DNA of 64,000 nt from Neurospora tetraspora. Taxonomy: Eukaryota; Ascomycota; Sordariomycetes; Sordariales; Sordariaceae. A model generated the notes under the pieces. The model had not been told where the DNA came from and made no database searches. It saw nothing but the letters and a program-made list of their open reading frames with translations. Positions within the stretch are counted from its first letter, which is position 1. The number at the start of each line of letters is the position of its first letter. Location of the stretch: contig NW_026944389.1 of the NCBI RefSeq assembly GCF_033439725.1, forward strand, positions 1,550,001 through 1,614,000. The letters run 5' to 3'. The position numbers and the translations under genes are program-made. Shown piece by piece: positions 1 through 12,020 of the stretch.

Positions 1-1028
1 CTATGGCTTGTGGCGTTTATGGAAGGGACAAATTCTTTCTGCCGCATCAGGAGGGTTCGGCAAAGTTGTGTTTTTATCTCTGTAGGCATCTCTCGGTTTT
101 CTCTGTCTGCTAATTTCGGTTTCTTTGGATTACAACACATCAAACTGAGCGCATCTGGATTTGGTCTGGCAAGTCTTTACGTTGACGATGGATGAAATTG
201 GGGGATCAAAATGTCTTTGGCATGGGCATCGAGTCATGTTCGGACAGACAGCTTACGTGTCCGGTCGTTTGTGAACGATCACAGGCAGTACCCAGTCGCA
301 GACGTCGCCATCTCCCCCGAATGCGATTCTCGGAAACACACGACATGCTCGCGGACCCCAGGTTGGACTGGACTGCGGCTCCCTAGCTGGGAGAAATAGA
401 GGCTTCAGTTTAATGTCTTCGGCAATGCAGCAACCAAACATCAACCACATCCCGAGAGCCAACCCGCCAGATATTTAGCACCGACTGAACGCCCAGCACC
501 AACGACCTGCCACCTATCCCTCCGAATGAAAGCATCCCGCAACCCGAAATCCGTTCTCCGTCTTCACCCACTCTGTCCGGGTATACCTACCCATCACTCT
601 TCCAACACCACAACTTCCACAACACCCCTCCCGAGAAGAACCGAAAAAAACTGTCGAGCCTATTCGCGCCTATTGCCGCCGACTATACGCACACCATGTC
701 ACAATCCGTTGCCAATGTATTCATATTTCAGACAGCAGCGTATGGTCGTCCGCCTTTCCATCTTTCCGACGTTTTGTCGTGGCTTGAGAGCTGATTGGTG
801 TCATTGTGGCGTGTGGCTCTAAAGGGCCCATGCAGGCTGCGCTCGGGGCTGATGTTGACCCGTGGTGGACTGCTCCGGCGTATGTCCTTGTTCAGCGAGC
901 GTATATAGATTAAAAGTAACTCAACCTTCCTTCTAAAGTTGTCAACTGCCCGGGACCCTTCACTAACTCGTTCCACCATATCATGACATCATTTTCATGC
1001 ATAAGTACCATCTCTCCAGGATCGCAAG
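1..1028. other. Intergenic, no supported gene
   Basis: Normal-GC DNA with only short overlapping open frames on both strands and no recognisable domain, RNA gene or repeat. The part next to position 1029 should hold the promoter of the small gene that follows, but no clear TATA element is seen. Confidence 0.5.
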
Positions 1029-1667
1029 ATGGCTGACTGTTGTCCGGACAGCAAACTCTCCACAGCCGCAAACATCATCGGCCTCCTCACTTTCACTCTC
1101 TCGGCGCTCAATCTTTTGATAGTCCGAGTTCTTCGAAACGAAAGCAAGATAATCAAACAACTCCGGAAAGGGGGGTGGAAGAATTCCCTCAACGCCTTGG
1201 AACAGAAAATACGTTACATTCGGCTCTTTAATCCGGCTTTCGCGGGCTTTGGAAGGGATAACATGCATCCCGACCACGCTTCCGGAATCCCTCGGGTACC
1301 AGATGTCGGAGCACCCGGAGAAAGGTCAGACCTGGAAGAGAAGCAGCCAGAAGAACGGTTTACCGAAATCTTAAAAGATGTTCAGAGATGTTACGACCAG
1401 GGAAAGGTCACCATCAACGAAACAGAAGCCATTCAGCACCTTCTCGCCGAACAGATTAGCCTTGCTGGCTACGCAAGAGCTACGAGACGATTGATATTGC
1501 GATGGGATGTGGAGAACTTTTACGAGGCATCAGTGTCGGTCTGCAGACAACTCTACAATTGGCGAGAATCGCGTGAGGCTGTGGATAAACTTGAGGATAA
1601 TTACCAGGAGTGTAAGTGCACACCAGTCGACTTTTTCCCTTTCACTCTCGAGCACAAAAGTGAGTAG
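1029..1667 (+). CDS. Hypothetical protein, 212 aa, one N-terminal hydrophobic segment
   Basis: The frame opens with an ATG in good context (AAGATGG). It encodes a protein I do not recognise. Residues 13-34 form a hydrophobic segment (IIGLLTFTLSALNLLIV) that could be a membrane anchor. The rest is charged and probably helical, with a Lys/Arg-rich stretch just after the hydrophobic part and an acidic stretch at about residues 96-112. A strong donor-like GTAAGT lies at 1612, near the 3' end. If it is used, with an acceptor at about 1683, the last 15 or so residues would be replaced by an immediate stop, so the C-terminus is uncertain. No function is assigned. It is real rather than a shadow mainly because no better frame overlaps it. 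Confidence 0.5.
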   Translation: MADCCPDSKLSTAANIIGLLTFTLSALNLLIVRVLRNESKIIKQLRKGGWKNSLNALEQKIRYIRLFNPAFAGFGRDNMHPDHASGIPRVPDVGAPGERSDLEEKQPEERFTEILKDVQRCYDQGKVTINETEAIQHLLAEQISLAGYARATRRLILRWDVENFYEASVSVCRQLYNWRESREAVDKLEDNYQECKCTPVDFFPFTLEHKSE

Positions 1668-1991
1668 AGGTTCATGACTGACAGGATGAATTAAATATGT
1701 CGCTCTGCCAGTGAATTCGATTGTAGCTCACGTTGACTCTCTAATCCTGGTTATGCAAGGGATTAAGTTACTGCAACTACAAAGGTGATTCCTATCCCGA
1801 CGAACCATACACTTATTGAAGCAGCTGTTGTTAATACCAACATTGAGCTGTTAGGACAATCGATCGTCAAGCAAGCACCATAGTCGACACAGTGAACACC
1901 ATCAACACTCGCTCACCAACAGAACCTACACCAAGCGCACCACCATACTAGATCACATCATTTTCCCTTATCATTCACTCCCCCGTCGCGA
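1668..1991. other. Convergent 3' intergenic spacer
   Basis: Between the 3' ends of a plus-strand and a minus-strand gene. Nothing beyond the expected untranslated and terminator sequence is seen. Confidence 0.5.
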
Positions 1992-3549
1992 CTAAGCCAC
2001 CCACTGTCCCGGAGTCAAAACCCTCCTCATCGCCTCAAGAAACTTTCGCCATGTGCTTCTCCTCCCATGTGCATTATTTACCGGCCCAGCCCGCTGGTTC
2101 AGAACCATTATATGCATCACACCCGGCCGTCGTTCCCCATCTTTCTTCTCCCTCTTCCCCTCGTTGTTTTTCTTCTTCTTCTCTTTCCGATTCCCATTCG
2201 TGGTCTCTAGCTCTCGCGGTTGACTCCTAGCCTCACCCATAAGCGCTGCAAACCGATTCCTTTCTTCTGGGGATACTTCCTCGTCTTCTTCTTCCATCTC
2301 GCTCGCCCTCCCCATGGCCACACCCGAGTCTAGATCAGAATCCATATCCACATCCTCGTCCGCTTCAATCTCCTCCGGACTTCTAATATCCTCCCTCATC
2401 CCCTCCGTATCCTCAACCACAGGCGCTCGTCGCCTGAAAAACTTTTTTGCAGGGTTCGGTTTCTCATTCCAGTTCCCTCCCGGGTTGCCGAGCCGGAGTC
2501 CCGTCACCTTTTGGAAGTGCTTGGGTTTCTGGGGGTTGAGGATTTTGAACTTGAGGGTTATGGTGTCATCGGTCCAGTCTTCTGGGTGCTTATCCTTCGC
2601 GATGACTTGGCGGATCAGACCGCCGGTGCCGATGACCATTTCATGTGGTGATGCTTTCTCGGTTGGGGGCCGCTGATTGGAACTGGAGCTGGATGCGAAG
2701 GGAACAAAAAATTGCTGCGGATCTGATGGTTCATCTGAAGAGCCAGCCAGTGTTGAAGACTCCGAAGTTGTATCCGCCTCACAGGTTGGTGGTGTTTGAC
2801 GTCGTGAAGTGATCTGGATCTCGACTTCTTTGACAAGGTTGTTCTTCCGGAGTTGTGATCGGAGGGAGAGCCTGCAGTCATTTCAGATGTTAGAAGACGA
2901 CGGGACAGATGTTGTATACCTAGGTAGGTACCATGCTGTCATGATGCGCACAAGATCATGCTAACAGATTCATAACACCAGACGATGACACATACCTCTC
3001 TCTATGACGACCAAACACGCGGAACTGGCGTGCGGTATCCTTCCCGACTTGCGTTCCCCATATCCACTCCTGCTCCGAGACGACGAAGTAGTCTTGTGGT
3101 AGTGTGTCCTTCCCGTCTGTGGTGGTATGCTGGATGACATTCACCCCGCCCACGCTCACTTTCGCTTTGAAGGCCGACTCTGAAGAGGTGGTACCTGACA
3201 TACGGATTGCGAAGGCTTTGTCATCTGTTGAAAGGCCCAACAGGTCATTAGTTGTCTGTCTCTTTGGAGAAACCCCATTGAGAGTGGACTGTAGTGAAAA
3301 GGATTTACCTTTAATGGCAAGCGCCCGGCTATCCTTCAGTGCCGGGGAGTTATATATCGTGAAAGGAAAGACAGGCTGTAGACAGCCTTCTCTGCCTCCT
3401 CCTCCATACGGGTCATGGACTCGTTGATAACTACGTTCTGCGTTGTCTTGCGCTCGGGGAACTTCACAGAAGGAAATGGTGAAGCTGCTCATGCTCCCGT
3501 AAGAGATGCTGACTGACGTGTTGTCTGGATCTTGCTTTAGTTCGATCAT
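1992..3549 (-). CDS. Unrecognised two-exon protein, 477 aa, acidic and Lys-rich C-terminal half
   Basis: The coding sequence is complement of 2996-3549 joined to 1992-2871. The intron (2872-2995, 124 bp) has donor GTATGT, a CTAAC branch site and a CAG acceptor, and the join keeps the frame, giving 477 residues. The N-terminal half (about 1-260) has an alternating polar/hydrophobic pattern that suggests beta structure. Residues about 263-330 contain the block KVTGLRLGNPGGNW. An acidic region follows (about 342-388), then a Lys-rich run (about 413-432, KEKKKK and GKREKK) that resembles a nuclear localisation signal. I do not recognise the family; a nuclear role is only an inference from composition. 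The splice signals and the long frame continuing across the intron make the gene itself credible. Confidence 0.75.
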
Positions 3550-4565
3550 CGTGTCGATTGTTGTCGAGGTAGTTTTGGGGTGTGATATGATATGAGATGC
3601 AGAAGATCGGTGCTATTGATCGACTCCAATCCATCATCTGGAGTGTGTTAGGGGGATCACGGAGCACAAATAGGCATCCCTATGAGAGGGGCCGCCCGCT
3701 TCTCGGGATAACACCGCGGAAATAGTTTTTGCATATGGAGGATGAACCACCCACCCAGTTGTAGATCATGGAGGCTGATATGCATAGAATTAATGTCGTA
3801 CAGACATCCATTTGACAATCACTCGACCGGGCAATGTGGAAAACTGGAAGCGACCACCAATAAGGAGAGGGTTGGATGCAGTCATATTGTGGCTTTTGAC
3901 CGGTCGACGGGATTCGTTTGGCGGAGGAGGAGTCCGCGGGGGAGGGGGATCTGTTGATGCATCGGCTAACCCGAGAAAGAAGCCGAGAGCCTGCTTTTTA
4001 GGAGGCTGTAAGTAGACCCTTTGTTATCTGCGCCTTTCTTGGCCCGCAAGCAATTGACGCACCAAACGCATCATCTCCGCGGCTCTCTCGCGATTGTTGC
4101 GGCTCTCGGCACTGGTTTACATTGAGAAGGTTGTGTCATGAACTTTTATCTCTTCGGTGCTGCCGACGTCAGTCTCTCTGCCTACTGACATCACCCACAA
4201 CGTACCTTTCAATCTGAGAGAGATGGCGATTGAAACACGAGACAGTCCTCTGCCCACCATCAGCAATGTTGCTGGCCTCTTAACGTCTGCGATTGGACTA
4301 CTTAGAGGTACATTTTCTGTAGTTATATACAAGCAACGACCAACATTATGGTCCGATACAAAATAGTGTAGATATGTACTTGAAGAAGATATCACCTGTC
4401 AGTGGTCCACGGTCCACGAAGCAGGGTACAGAAGTCCGTTGAACTTTGGCTCCAAATCCGGTATGACTGGTTACCGGCAGTCTGCTTCAGCTGAGTTCAA
4501 GCATCGAAGTGCCGGTCACTTGTACTTCGGCCTTTGTGTTTCTCATTGCGAGTCAAGCAAGCCGT
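3550..4565. other. Intergenic, promoter side of the 1992-3549 gene
   Basis: Only short open frames with no recognisable content. A G-rich stretch lies at about 3920-3950. No RNA gene or repeat seen. Confidence 0.45.
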
Positions 4566-5695
4566 TTAGCAAGTAAACACAGCAGGGCCAGGGATGGTAT
4601 AAGTAGTAGCTGCACAGTAAGGTATTAGTAGACACTCTTCTTTTATGACATCAACTTGGAAGAAGTAGAACTCACCCTTATAAGCATCATAAGTAATTCC
4701 CGGATCAGTACTCTTATACGCCCCCGGAAAACTGACCAATCCCGAGCTGGGGGTCTTGGTTCCCGAACCCGTAACCTGCAACTGATGGCATCCCGGATAG
4801 AACTGAGCACCAGGATAAGTGTAGGCAGCGTGCAGCGCAATGATCTCATGCCTAACAAGATAGTAACCGGGCTTGAGGCAGGACGGAATGGTGTACTCAT
4901 AGTTGGCCGGGGCGGTCATGAGGGCGGTCTGTTTTTTTGTTGTTAGTATCAGTCCGCGTTTCCCTTGTTACCAAGGATAAGATCGAGCGCAGCGAGCAAA
5001 GCAAAAAAAAAAAAAAAAAAAGAAAACAAGGAAAACCCACATCAGCCCAAACATTACTAGTCCCCGTCCTCCCGCCCTCCTTAACCTTGAACCAAACCTT
5101 ATCACTGGCGCTAGGAGTCCAGTTCTGGCACCCACTATCCGGGCAGCGGGCCATGTACGTGATAACCGGCCCCATGTGCGAGTCGGGCCAGAGGGTCCAG
5201 CGCAAGGTCACAGTCGAGCCGGCGGCGACGGGGGCGTGCAGTTTTGCGGGCGCCGAGTCGGCGTTGCATTGGATGGCGAGCGAAGTTAGGTCTTCGACGG
5301 GACCGTTGCCGGGGATTTTGCGGGAGATGCGTTCGGGCTGGTGGAAAATGTTAGTAGGTATATGAGGATCTGGGGGGTAGACGCACATGGTGGTGGGAGG
5401 GATAGTGGAAGGGGCGATGTTGGGAGGAGACTTACGGCGGTGCCCATGTAGGGGTCCTGGTAGGGCTACATAGTAGGGAGTGTGAGCTGTTGAGATATAG
5501 TCGTAGGGGTCATGGTGATGGTGATGGTATTACCTGGTAGAACTGTGAGGTTTTTAGCATGTTGTCCAGGCCCTTGATAAGAGTTCAAGTGTTCATACAT
5601 ACCTGATAGAACTGCCCACCAATAGTGGCGTTATCAACATAGCCATGAGCGGCCACCAGGCCAACGGAAGCCAAAAGAGTCGCAAAGGTCTTCAT
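4566..5695 (-). CDS. AA9 lytic polysaccharide monooxygenase (ex-GH61), secreted, 241 aa
   Basis: Copper enzyme that oxidatively cleaves cellulose or related beta-glucans outside the cell. Exons on the minus strand: 5603-5695, 5534-5542, 5436-5465, 5041-5337, 4676-4928 and 4566-4609. All junctions obey GT-AG and the sum is 242 codons. Residues 1-16 ([16 protein letters not shown]) are the signal peptide, and cleavage leaves the obligatory N-terminal His17 of the copper histidine brace. The second brace histidine is His98 (DSHMGP). His176 (ALH) and Gln185 match the conserved second-sphere pair and Tyr187 (QFY) the axial tyrosine. The protein ends in the family hallmark PGPAVFTC and has no CBM1, so it is a single-domain form. 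The second exon is only 9 nt and encodes FYQ. A TATATAAA lies about 95 bp upstream of the start. Substrate and regioselectivity cannot be read from the sequence alone. Confidence 0.95.
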
Positions 5696-5789
5696 CTTGG
5701 TCTTTGTCGAGTGAGTTTGAGCTGACTTGACTGTCCAACCTGTCTCACAACAAACCTCTTTCATCCTCCATCCGGGTTCTCAAGGCCAG

Positions 5790-5797
5790 TTTATATA
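5790..5797 (-). promoter_or_regulatory. Probable TATA box of the AA9 gene
   Basis: Read on the minus strand this is TATATAAA, about 95 bp upstream of the start codon at 5695, a normal distance for a fungal core promoter with a short leader. Confidence 0.5.
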
Positions 5798-7013
5798 TCC
5801 TTCAAGCATGCGGCTGTTCCCCTACCCAATTTAGACCCAAACAACATCTCCGCAAGCATAAGAAACAAGTCCACTGTCCACCCACAATTTGCAAATCCGG
5901 CTTCTCGCGCCTGGCAAGACGAACTCAAACCAGACATTCGGATCGTTCAACGCCTCGATCCGGGTGACATCGAACCAAGAGACAAGGGGCGGAGGCTGCA
6001 CCATCCACCCTTACCCTCGAGGATAATTCTCCGAAGTCTAGGGGGAAGTAATACCGACAGGGCGAAATGGCCGTCTTTGATAATGCTCCTCCCAGAAAAC
6101 AAAACGTCGCGTGGCAATGGATGTAAATAGAAACATCTGGTAATGGTGGTGGTGATATACGCAAGTTTGAGGTTTCTTGCTTGGAAGAAAGAGACGCTAT
6201 TGACGAACGGGGTACGATCTTCCGAGCTTTTGCTTCACTGCTGGGATTACCGAGGAGAATTGACCCACCAATGGTACAACACCAAGCATGGGAATTGGGA
6301 ATTCAAGAAGCGTTTGTTCGGAGGAAATACCGTGCTCTTGAAAAGCGCATCATCATGATGGTGAGGGGAGAGCGTCGACGTTGAAGTCACATGCTTGATG
6401 AGCAGTCCATTTGTGATCCAGATCGGATCAAGATCCCGTCGACAGTCTGGTTTCCATGTCAACAAGAAAAGTGACCAAAAGAGGGGAAGAAATCAGGAAA
6501 CTGTTCCCGCGAAGCCGTTATAGACTGGTGATTGGGACAAATCCCCAATGTTGGTGTCTCGAATTGTAAAGGCAATTAGCTTGGCTACCGTAGTTGGCAG
6601 ATGATCCGCTGAATCCCCGGGCCCGACCGACCCCCACTCGGAACCCCGATGCCGGCCGACCTCCGAATTTTGGGATCCGCTCCTCCGTACTGTACCGGGG
6701 TCTTGATCATGGCCCCGTGTCCCATCGACATTCGGATATCGATAAAATATCTTCCACTTGTCAGACTTCTGTCATTCCCCAGTGATGAAGAGGGCTTGCG
6801 ACTGACAATATGTAGGACATGACAATTGCAAAACATCAATGCCATGGGTCAACTTTGGGGGCAATGATAAGCGCTTGCTCCACCACCACTGCTGACGCTT
6901 GGAGAGCCAATGGAATGGTCAAATCGTGGAGCCTCATGAGCTGGCAAAAAGCCTCGAGATTGGGCTCAATCATCGGCTGACCGATAATCCCAAAGAGTCA
7001 CACAGAACTGCTC
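5798..7013. other. Intergenic, AA9 promoter and HET-gene upstream region
   Basis: Separates two divergently transcribed genes. Open frames here are short and lack domain signals. No RNA gene or repeat is apparent. Confidence 0.45.
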
Positions 7014-8963
7014 ATGAATAACCAGCGAGCATGGAGACTCCTGAGGAAGCAATCGCCGGGTGAAACGCTCCTTCCGCCGGTCAATTCATCGGCTGACGAG
7101 ATCCGACTTCTCGACATCTTTCCATCCGAAAAAGACTCTTCTCCGATAGCATGCAGTTACCGCGTCATCAGCCTGAAGCCGAGCGAAGGGCAACAAATCC
7201 CCTGTTACGAGACTCTGTCCTATGCCTGGCAAGATGTCGGCAGCGACCCGGAAACAGAGGCGCCTCAAGTCATCATTGACAGTAACTCTTTCCCGGTCTC
7301 GGGGAGCCTTCTACGAGCGCTGCGGCGGCTTCGACTTTCGGACCGGATAAGGACGCTATGGATAGACGCAGTATGCATCAACCAGTCCGACGATGTCGAA
7401 AAGACGCAGCAAGTCAACCTGATGCGCCGCATCTACGCCTCATGTACCCAGTGCAACATCTGGTTGGGATATCCACGAGATGTAGGTGTCTCTGAGAAAG
7501 ACGCACAAGCGGCTTTCGACACCATCGCTTGGATCACCGTCGCAGGCGAAGCGCTGGACGCCAGGTTTAGTGGGGTTGATGTACCTAACCCGTCTCCGCT
7601 AGCTTGGTTCCAGGATGTTGAAGATGAGGGCACTGATGGGCATGAGTTGCGACTAAGGGCTGCCGAAGCATTCTACAAATTCTTCAGGACGCCCTGGTGG
7701 TCGCGAGTGTGGACCGTGCAAGAGGCGGTCCTTCCTCCTGCGGCGACGGTCTACTGGGGCGCCTGTGAGATCTCATGGCATCTTCTTGACATGGCGTCAG
7801 AGGCACTCATGGCGCCTACTGACGGGAAGCGAAATGAACATGTTGGTGATTTGCTGCCAGATGGACTATTTGACAAGCTCAGGCCGGACGACTACCTGAT
7901 TGCTTATATGAGGGGTATCGGCATCTCGTCTGGTGGCGAAGAGCCTGTATCCACGCTGTATCGCTGGCGTGGAAGAAGAGCCACAGATCCGAGGGACAAA
8001 GTGTACGGGTTGATGGGATTGAAGGGTAGAAATGTTGATGAGGAGGCGGCTTTTCTCCCCGGCATCCCATCTTGCGACTACACCCTGGACACCCAAACAC
8101 TTTTCTGCCGTGTCTCATGGGCCCTTATCGAACAATCCAACAGTCTTGAACCTCTCATGGGCCGACGGGGAGAAGCGGCCAAGTTGGAGGGTCTTCCGTC
8201 ATGGGTGATAGACTGGTCGCAAGACAGATGGTCGGATGGATTCATCCACTTTAATACGGAAGAAGACAAGGTACCGGTCCAAGTGCCGGGAGCCGATTAT
8301 TTTAGTCATGAGGAACTGTACTCCAACTATTGCGCTGATGGGCCCATTATGGTGGGAAAGGGCCCGAGAGTTTTGGATGAAACTGGACGAGTACTTGGAT
8401 TGGACGGCTTCTTGGTTGACAGAATCGCGGTGGTGGAGCAGCGAGAAGTTCTTGGGAGACAGGAGTTTCCGGGCGACCAGGTTCTGGTAGCGAACGCGGT
8501 GCGATATGGAGAGCTCATTGGGCGATGCCACGACTATTTCTCGTCGGCAAGTGAGGAATCACGCAGGCGGTGGCAGAGCGGTGGCTGGATGCAGGAATAC
8601 CTCGGCGTCGTGACGGGCCAGCTTGATCCAGCAATGCCAGGTCATTGTCCCCTTGACCGGGACGAGTGGGCGTCCATATATCTCCAACACCATCTTTTGT
8701 TCGTCACCGAAGGAGGCAAGGTTGGATTCGGGCCCGTGACGTCTGAACCTGGTGATGAGGTCTGGATTCTCGAATTGTGCAGGCTCCCGGTTGTGCTTAA
8801 GCCTTTGAAGTCCGAGGATCAGGAACGAGGTTGTTCGACTCCCGTCGACGGGGCAAACCGGCGTGATGTTACTTGGGTGGGCGACTGTTGCGTGTACGGA
8901 ATAATGATGGGAGAATTAGTCAAAGGGAAGGAGGATGCTTGGGTTGAGGTTGCGGTATACTGA
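7014..8963 (+). CDS. HET-domain protein (heterokaryon incompatibility), 649 aa
   Basis: Single-exon frame. The HET domain (Pfam HET family) spans roughly residues 60-240. Its three characteristic blocks are visible: YETLSYAW (65-72), LWIDAVCINQ (115-124), and WWSRVWTVQEA near residue 235. The N-terminal lead RLLDIFP is typical of these proteins, and a later RATDPRDKVYGL block (about residue 322) is also usual. Known HET proteins cause programmed cell death after fusion of unlike hyphae, or act in related non-self responses; this copy's own role is unknown. No partner domain (WD40, ANK or NACHT) is seen in the remaining C-terminal 400 residues. Its stop lies about 45 bp from the target duplication of the neighbouring retroelement. 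A second HET gene lies on the far side of that element. Confidence 0.93.
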   Translation: MNNQRAWRLLRKQSPGETLLPPVNSSADEIRLLDIFPSEKDSSPIACSYRVISLKPSEGQQIPCYETLSYAWQDVGSDPETEAPQVIIDSNSFPVSGSLLRALRRLRLSDRIRTLWIDAVCINQSDDVEKTQQVNLMRRIYASCTQCNIWLGYPRDVGVSEKDAQAAFDTIAWITVAGEALDARFSGVDVPNPSPLAWFQDVEDEGTDGHELRLRAAEAFYKFFRTPWWSRVWTVQEAVLPPAATVYWGACEISWHLLDMASEALMAPTDGKRNEHVGDLLPDGLFDKLRPDDYLIAYMRGIGISSGGEEPVSTLYRWRGRRATDPRDKVYGLMGLKGRNVDEEAAFLPGIPSCDYTLDTQTLFCRVSWALIEQSNSLEPLMGRRGEAAKLEGLPSWVIDWSQDRWSDGFIHFNTEEDKVPVQVPGADYFSHEELYSNYCADGPIMVGKGPRVLDETGRVLGLDGFLVDRIAVVEQREVLGRQEFPGDQVLVANAVRYGELIGRCHDYFSSASEESRRRWQSGGWMQEYLGVVTGQLDPAMPGHCPLDRDEWASIYLQHHLLFVTEGGKVGFGPVTSEPGDEVWILELCRLPVVLKPLKSEDQERGCSTPVDGANRRDVTWVGDCCVYGIMMGELVKGKEDAWVEVAVY

Positions 8964-9011
8964 ACGGAAGGAACCTTAAAATCTTATAACCAATATTCGC
9001 CTAGAGGTATC

Positions 9012-9183
9012 TATCAGATGTGACGGTGCAGACTTGATTGATTAAAGAGTGTGTGTGACTAACTCGCCCAAAAGGTATAGCGGGTGCTAGGGTAACCCAG
9101 ATATGCCTAGAAATCAGGCAATATTAGGTGGTTGGAGCGCTAACCTCTATATAGTATGGTTAAAACTACCCTTAAATCTGATA
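9012..9183 (-). repeat. LTR of the 9.0-15.2 kb copia element (left copy, 3' LTR in element orientation)
   Basis: 172 bp, a direct repeat of 15041-15212. Its outer ends form the inverted repeat TATCAGAT / ATCTGATA. The HET gene stop lies 48 bp to its left. Confidence 0.9.
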
Positions 9184-11931
9184 TACCCCCTTACTTATAG
9201 ACCTTCTAAATAGGGTAAAAGTGAAGCTATTTACAAAATCTCTCTTCTAGTATGTTAATTTCTCTAGCCGAACTATAAATGTTCTCTAGAACATTATCCG
9301 GAATCTCCTTATTCATCCCTATCTCCTTACGAGCTAATATATTTATTATTCTTATTAATTCCCGGAATTTCTCGTAATCCAATTGTCCTAAAACCTTCAT
9401 TAATCTATTGGCTAATATTTTCTTTATTTCTAAATATTCAACTTTAATCCTTCCCTCTATAATTTCTTACTTTAATTAGTAATAATAGATATCGACGTAT
9501 TTTAATTTGGCTATTAGCTTTACTACTTTAATAATTAATATATAAATTGTTTATATATTATTATAACTAATTATAGGTATTTCTTTATTAAAAGGAATAT
9601 TAATTTCTTTATATAAATATATAATAGTAATAAATTCCTTAATAATGTTTAAAATCGATGATAGTTCTACTTTTATTATTAAAGTAAATACTGTCTTTTA
9701 TTTAGTTGTACCCTAATGAATTAGATGATTAAAGAATTTAATTGTAAATCTATACGAATTCTTTCAATATAAAAAATTATCGGCGTATAATATCTTTAAA
9801 GCGATTTCGAATTTCGTTAATTTATTATAATAAAAAGAGAAATCAAAGTAGTATTAAAAATAGTATAAAATTTTATTAATAGCTTTACGATATTAAGGAC
9901 CGAGATTGTAATTATAGCGAATTAGTCAGCTAGCGGCGAAAATAATATTAAGCCGGGTAATTATAGCGATGTATATTATAGAAGCGATAACGATTTAATA
10001 TTCCCGGATTTTATCGAAGGAAGTTATACTATTATAAAAAATAAATTCTTTATTATTTATTAGGACAAAGGCGAAGGTATAGGAATTCTTAATTAATTTA
10101 ATAATTTTGTAACTATATTCCCATTAAGACAATTAAATATAGCCTACCTCTTAGTTTCGAATAATTTCGATATTTAAAAACTATTAAAAGTTATTACTAC
10201 TAGTAAATTTATACTTCTCTTCTAATTTTTTCGTAATCCGGGTAATTTTATTATATTATAATTTATTAAAAGCGAGAATAATATCGTTAACGTAGTAGAA
10301 AATTAAGATTCTATTACGTTTAAAGATATACGGGTCCTCAAATAACGGTTTAAATCCTAAATTTTCAAAGGTCCCATTAAATTCTTATTACTATAGTAAA
10401 AGAATTCGTCGGAAATTATAGAAGGCCGTAAGGATTTTAAAAATAATACTATACTTTCGATAATTAGGAAGTATATATATATAAATTTCCTTATTCAGGT
10501 AGGCGTTAACGAAGGCGTTTACTATATTATATTAAATAACTTCAAAATCGAATTTAGCAGCGTAGGCAATAATTAACCAAAATAAGCAATTAATTAACAT
10601 AAAAATATACGTCTCCTTATTATAATTATATTACTAATCTCCTTTAATTATAAAGCAAACTTTTACCTTTAATAACCGACTATGTTTATTAAATTTGTAT
10701 ACGTATACTTATATATAGTTAAAGATTTAAAGACCTTTAATATAGGGAACGTTTTTGTCGATTTTAACCTATAACCTTATTTCTTTATAACTATCGAAAT
10801 ATATTTCCTTTACTTACTTAAAAACATTATCCAAATTATAATATTCGAAATTACAATAAATCTTTAAGATTAGAGGAAAGTTTTAACATTTAATGGAATT
10901 TAATTTGCCACCCTTGGAAATTAGGAAGTTAATTTCTACCTTTATAATTATCTTACCTTACTACTACCTAATTAATTAAATAAATCTCTTAACGTTAAAT
11001 ACAACTTCCTATAGTTCGAAAGTTAAGAAGGAGATAAATTCTAGTAAATTTATTATAAGGCCGGTAGTAAGAATAATTAGTAATATATTTGGCGAGGTAA
11101 AGTAATTAAATATAAAGTCGATAAATATTTTATTTTGAATAGTAGGCTCTATTAATCTCGAAACGGTTTCGTTATGATTTTCTTAAAATTCGTTATTAAA
11201 GAATAACAGTAAGAGAGTGGTAAGACCGTTATTTTCTATATTTTAAGTCGCGCTAAGGGGCTCGAAATATTATATAAATAATTAAGGAAATTAATTAATT
11301 CGGTTAAATAAATCGGTAACTTCATTATTAATTAGCTTTAATCCTTCTTTACAATTATTAAAGTTCCCTAAATAAATTGAATTTTCATTAAAAATACATT
11401 ATAGGTATAAACAATACAATTAGTTTGCAGGTTCTAAATTTAATAAATAGAGTAGGCTGCGTAACTAATTAAAAATCCGATTTAAACTTTTAATTAAAAT
11501 CTCTTACGCTATTACTTTTCCTTTTATACAATACTTATTATTACGTATATTTTATAATTATAAATACATAAATAATTAAAATTAAATTTATAAGATTCGG
11601 TTTATACTCCCTTATAATAAATTACAAAGGTATAAAACTATTCGTATAGTAACTTCTAATTATAGAAATACTTAAGCAATCGGTTAATAAAATAAACCGA
11701 AGTTAAAACGATTTAAAATTAGAAATTATAAGGGAATTTAGCGCTATTTATTATTATATACGCCTTTTCTTTAAATATACCTCCTAAACACTTAGTACCG
11801 CCGTTTTAAACTTGAATATTAAATATTAAAAGTTCGAAAATAATAAAGCGTATAATTAATTTATCCTTAACGTATTAACTATTAAATTCGTTATTATACT
11901 TAATATATTTAATTTTAATATTATATTAATA

Positions 11932-12017
11932 AGGGGGGTAGCTCAGCTGGGAAGATCTGGGCTTGGATTTGCCTTGCGGTTTCCGTGAGGTCGTGGGTTC
12001 GAATCCTGCTCCCCTCT
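11932..12017 (+). tRNA. tRNA-Ser-like gene or pseudogene (type II, apparent anticodon GGA)
   Basis: This 86-nt unit folds as a type II tRNA. It has a 7-bp acceptor with one mismatch at the first pair, a D-stem GCTC/GATC with one mismatch, an anticodon arm around GGGC...GCC, a strong 8-bp variable-arm hairpin closed by TTT, and a T-arm GTGGG-TTCGAAT-CCTGC. If the anticodon loop is read TTGGATT, the anticodon is GGA (Ser), and a long variable arm fits serine. The loop seems one base too long, and eukaryotes normally use AGA rather than GGA, so this may be a pseudogene or the head of a tRNA-derived SINE. The internal Pol III promoter is intact: A box TAGCTCAGCTGG and B box GGTTCGAATCC both match consensus. 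It sits in a GC-rich island inside RIP-degraded DNA. Confidence 0.5.
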
Positions 12018-12020
12018 CTT

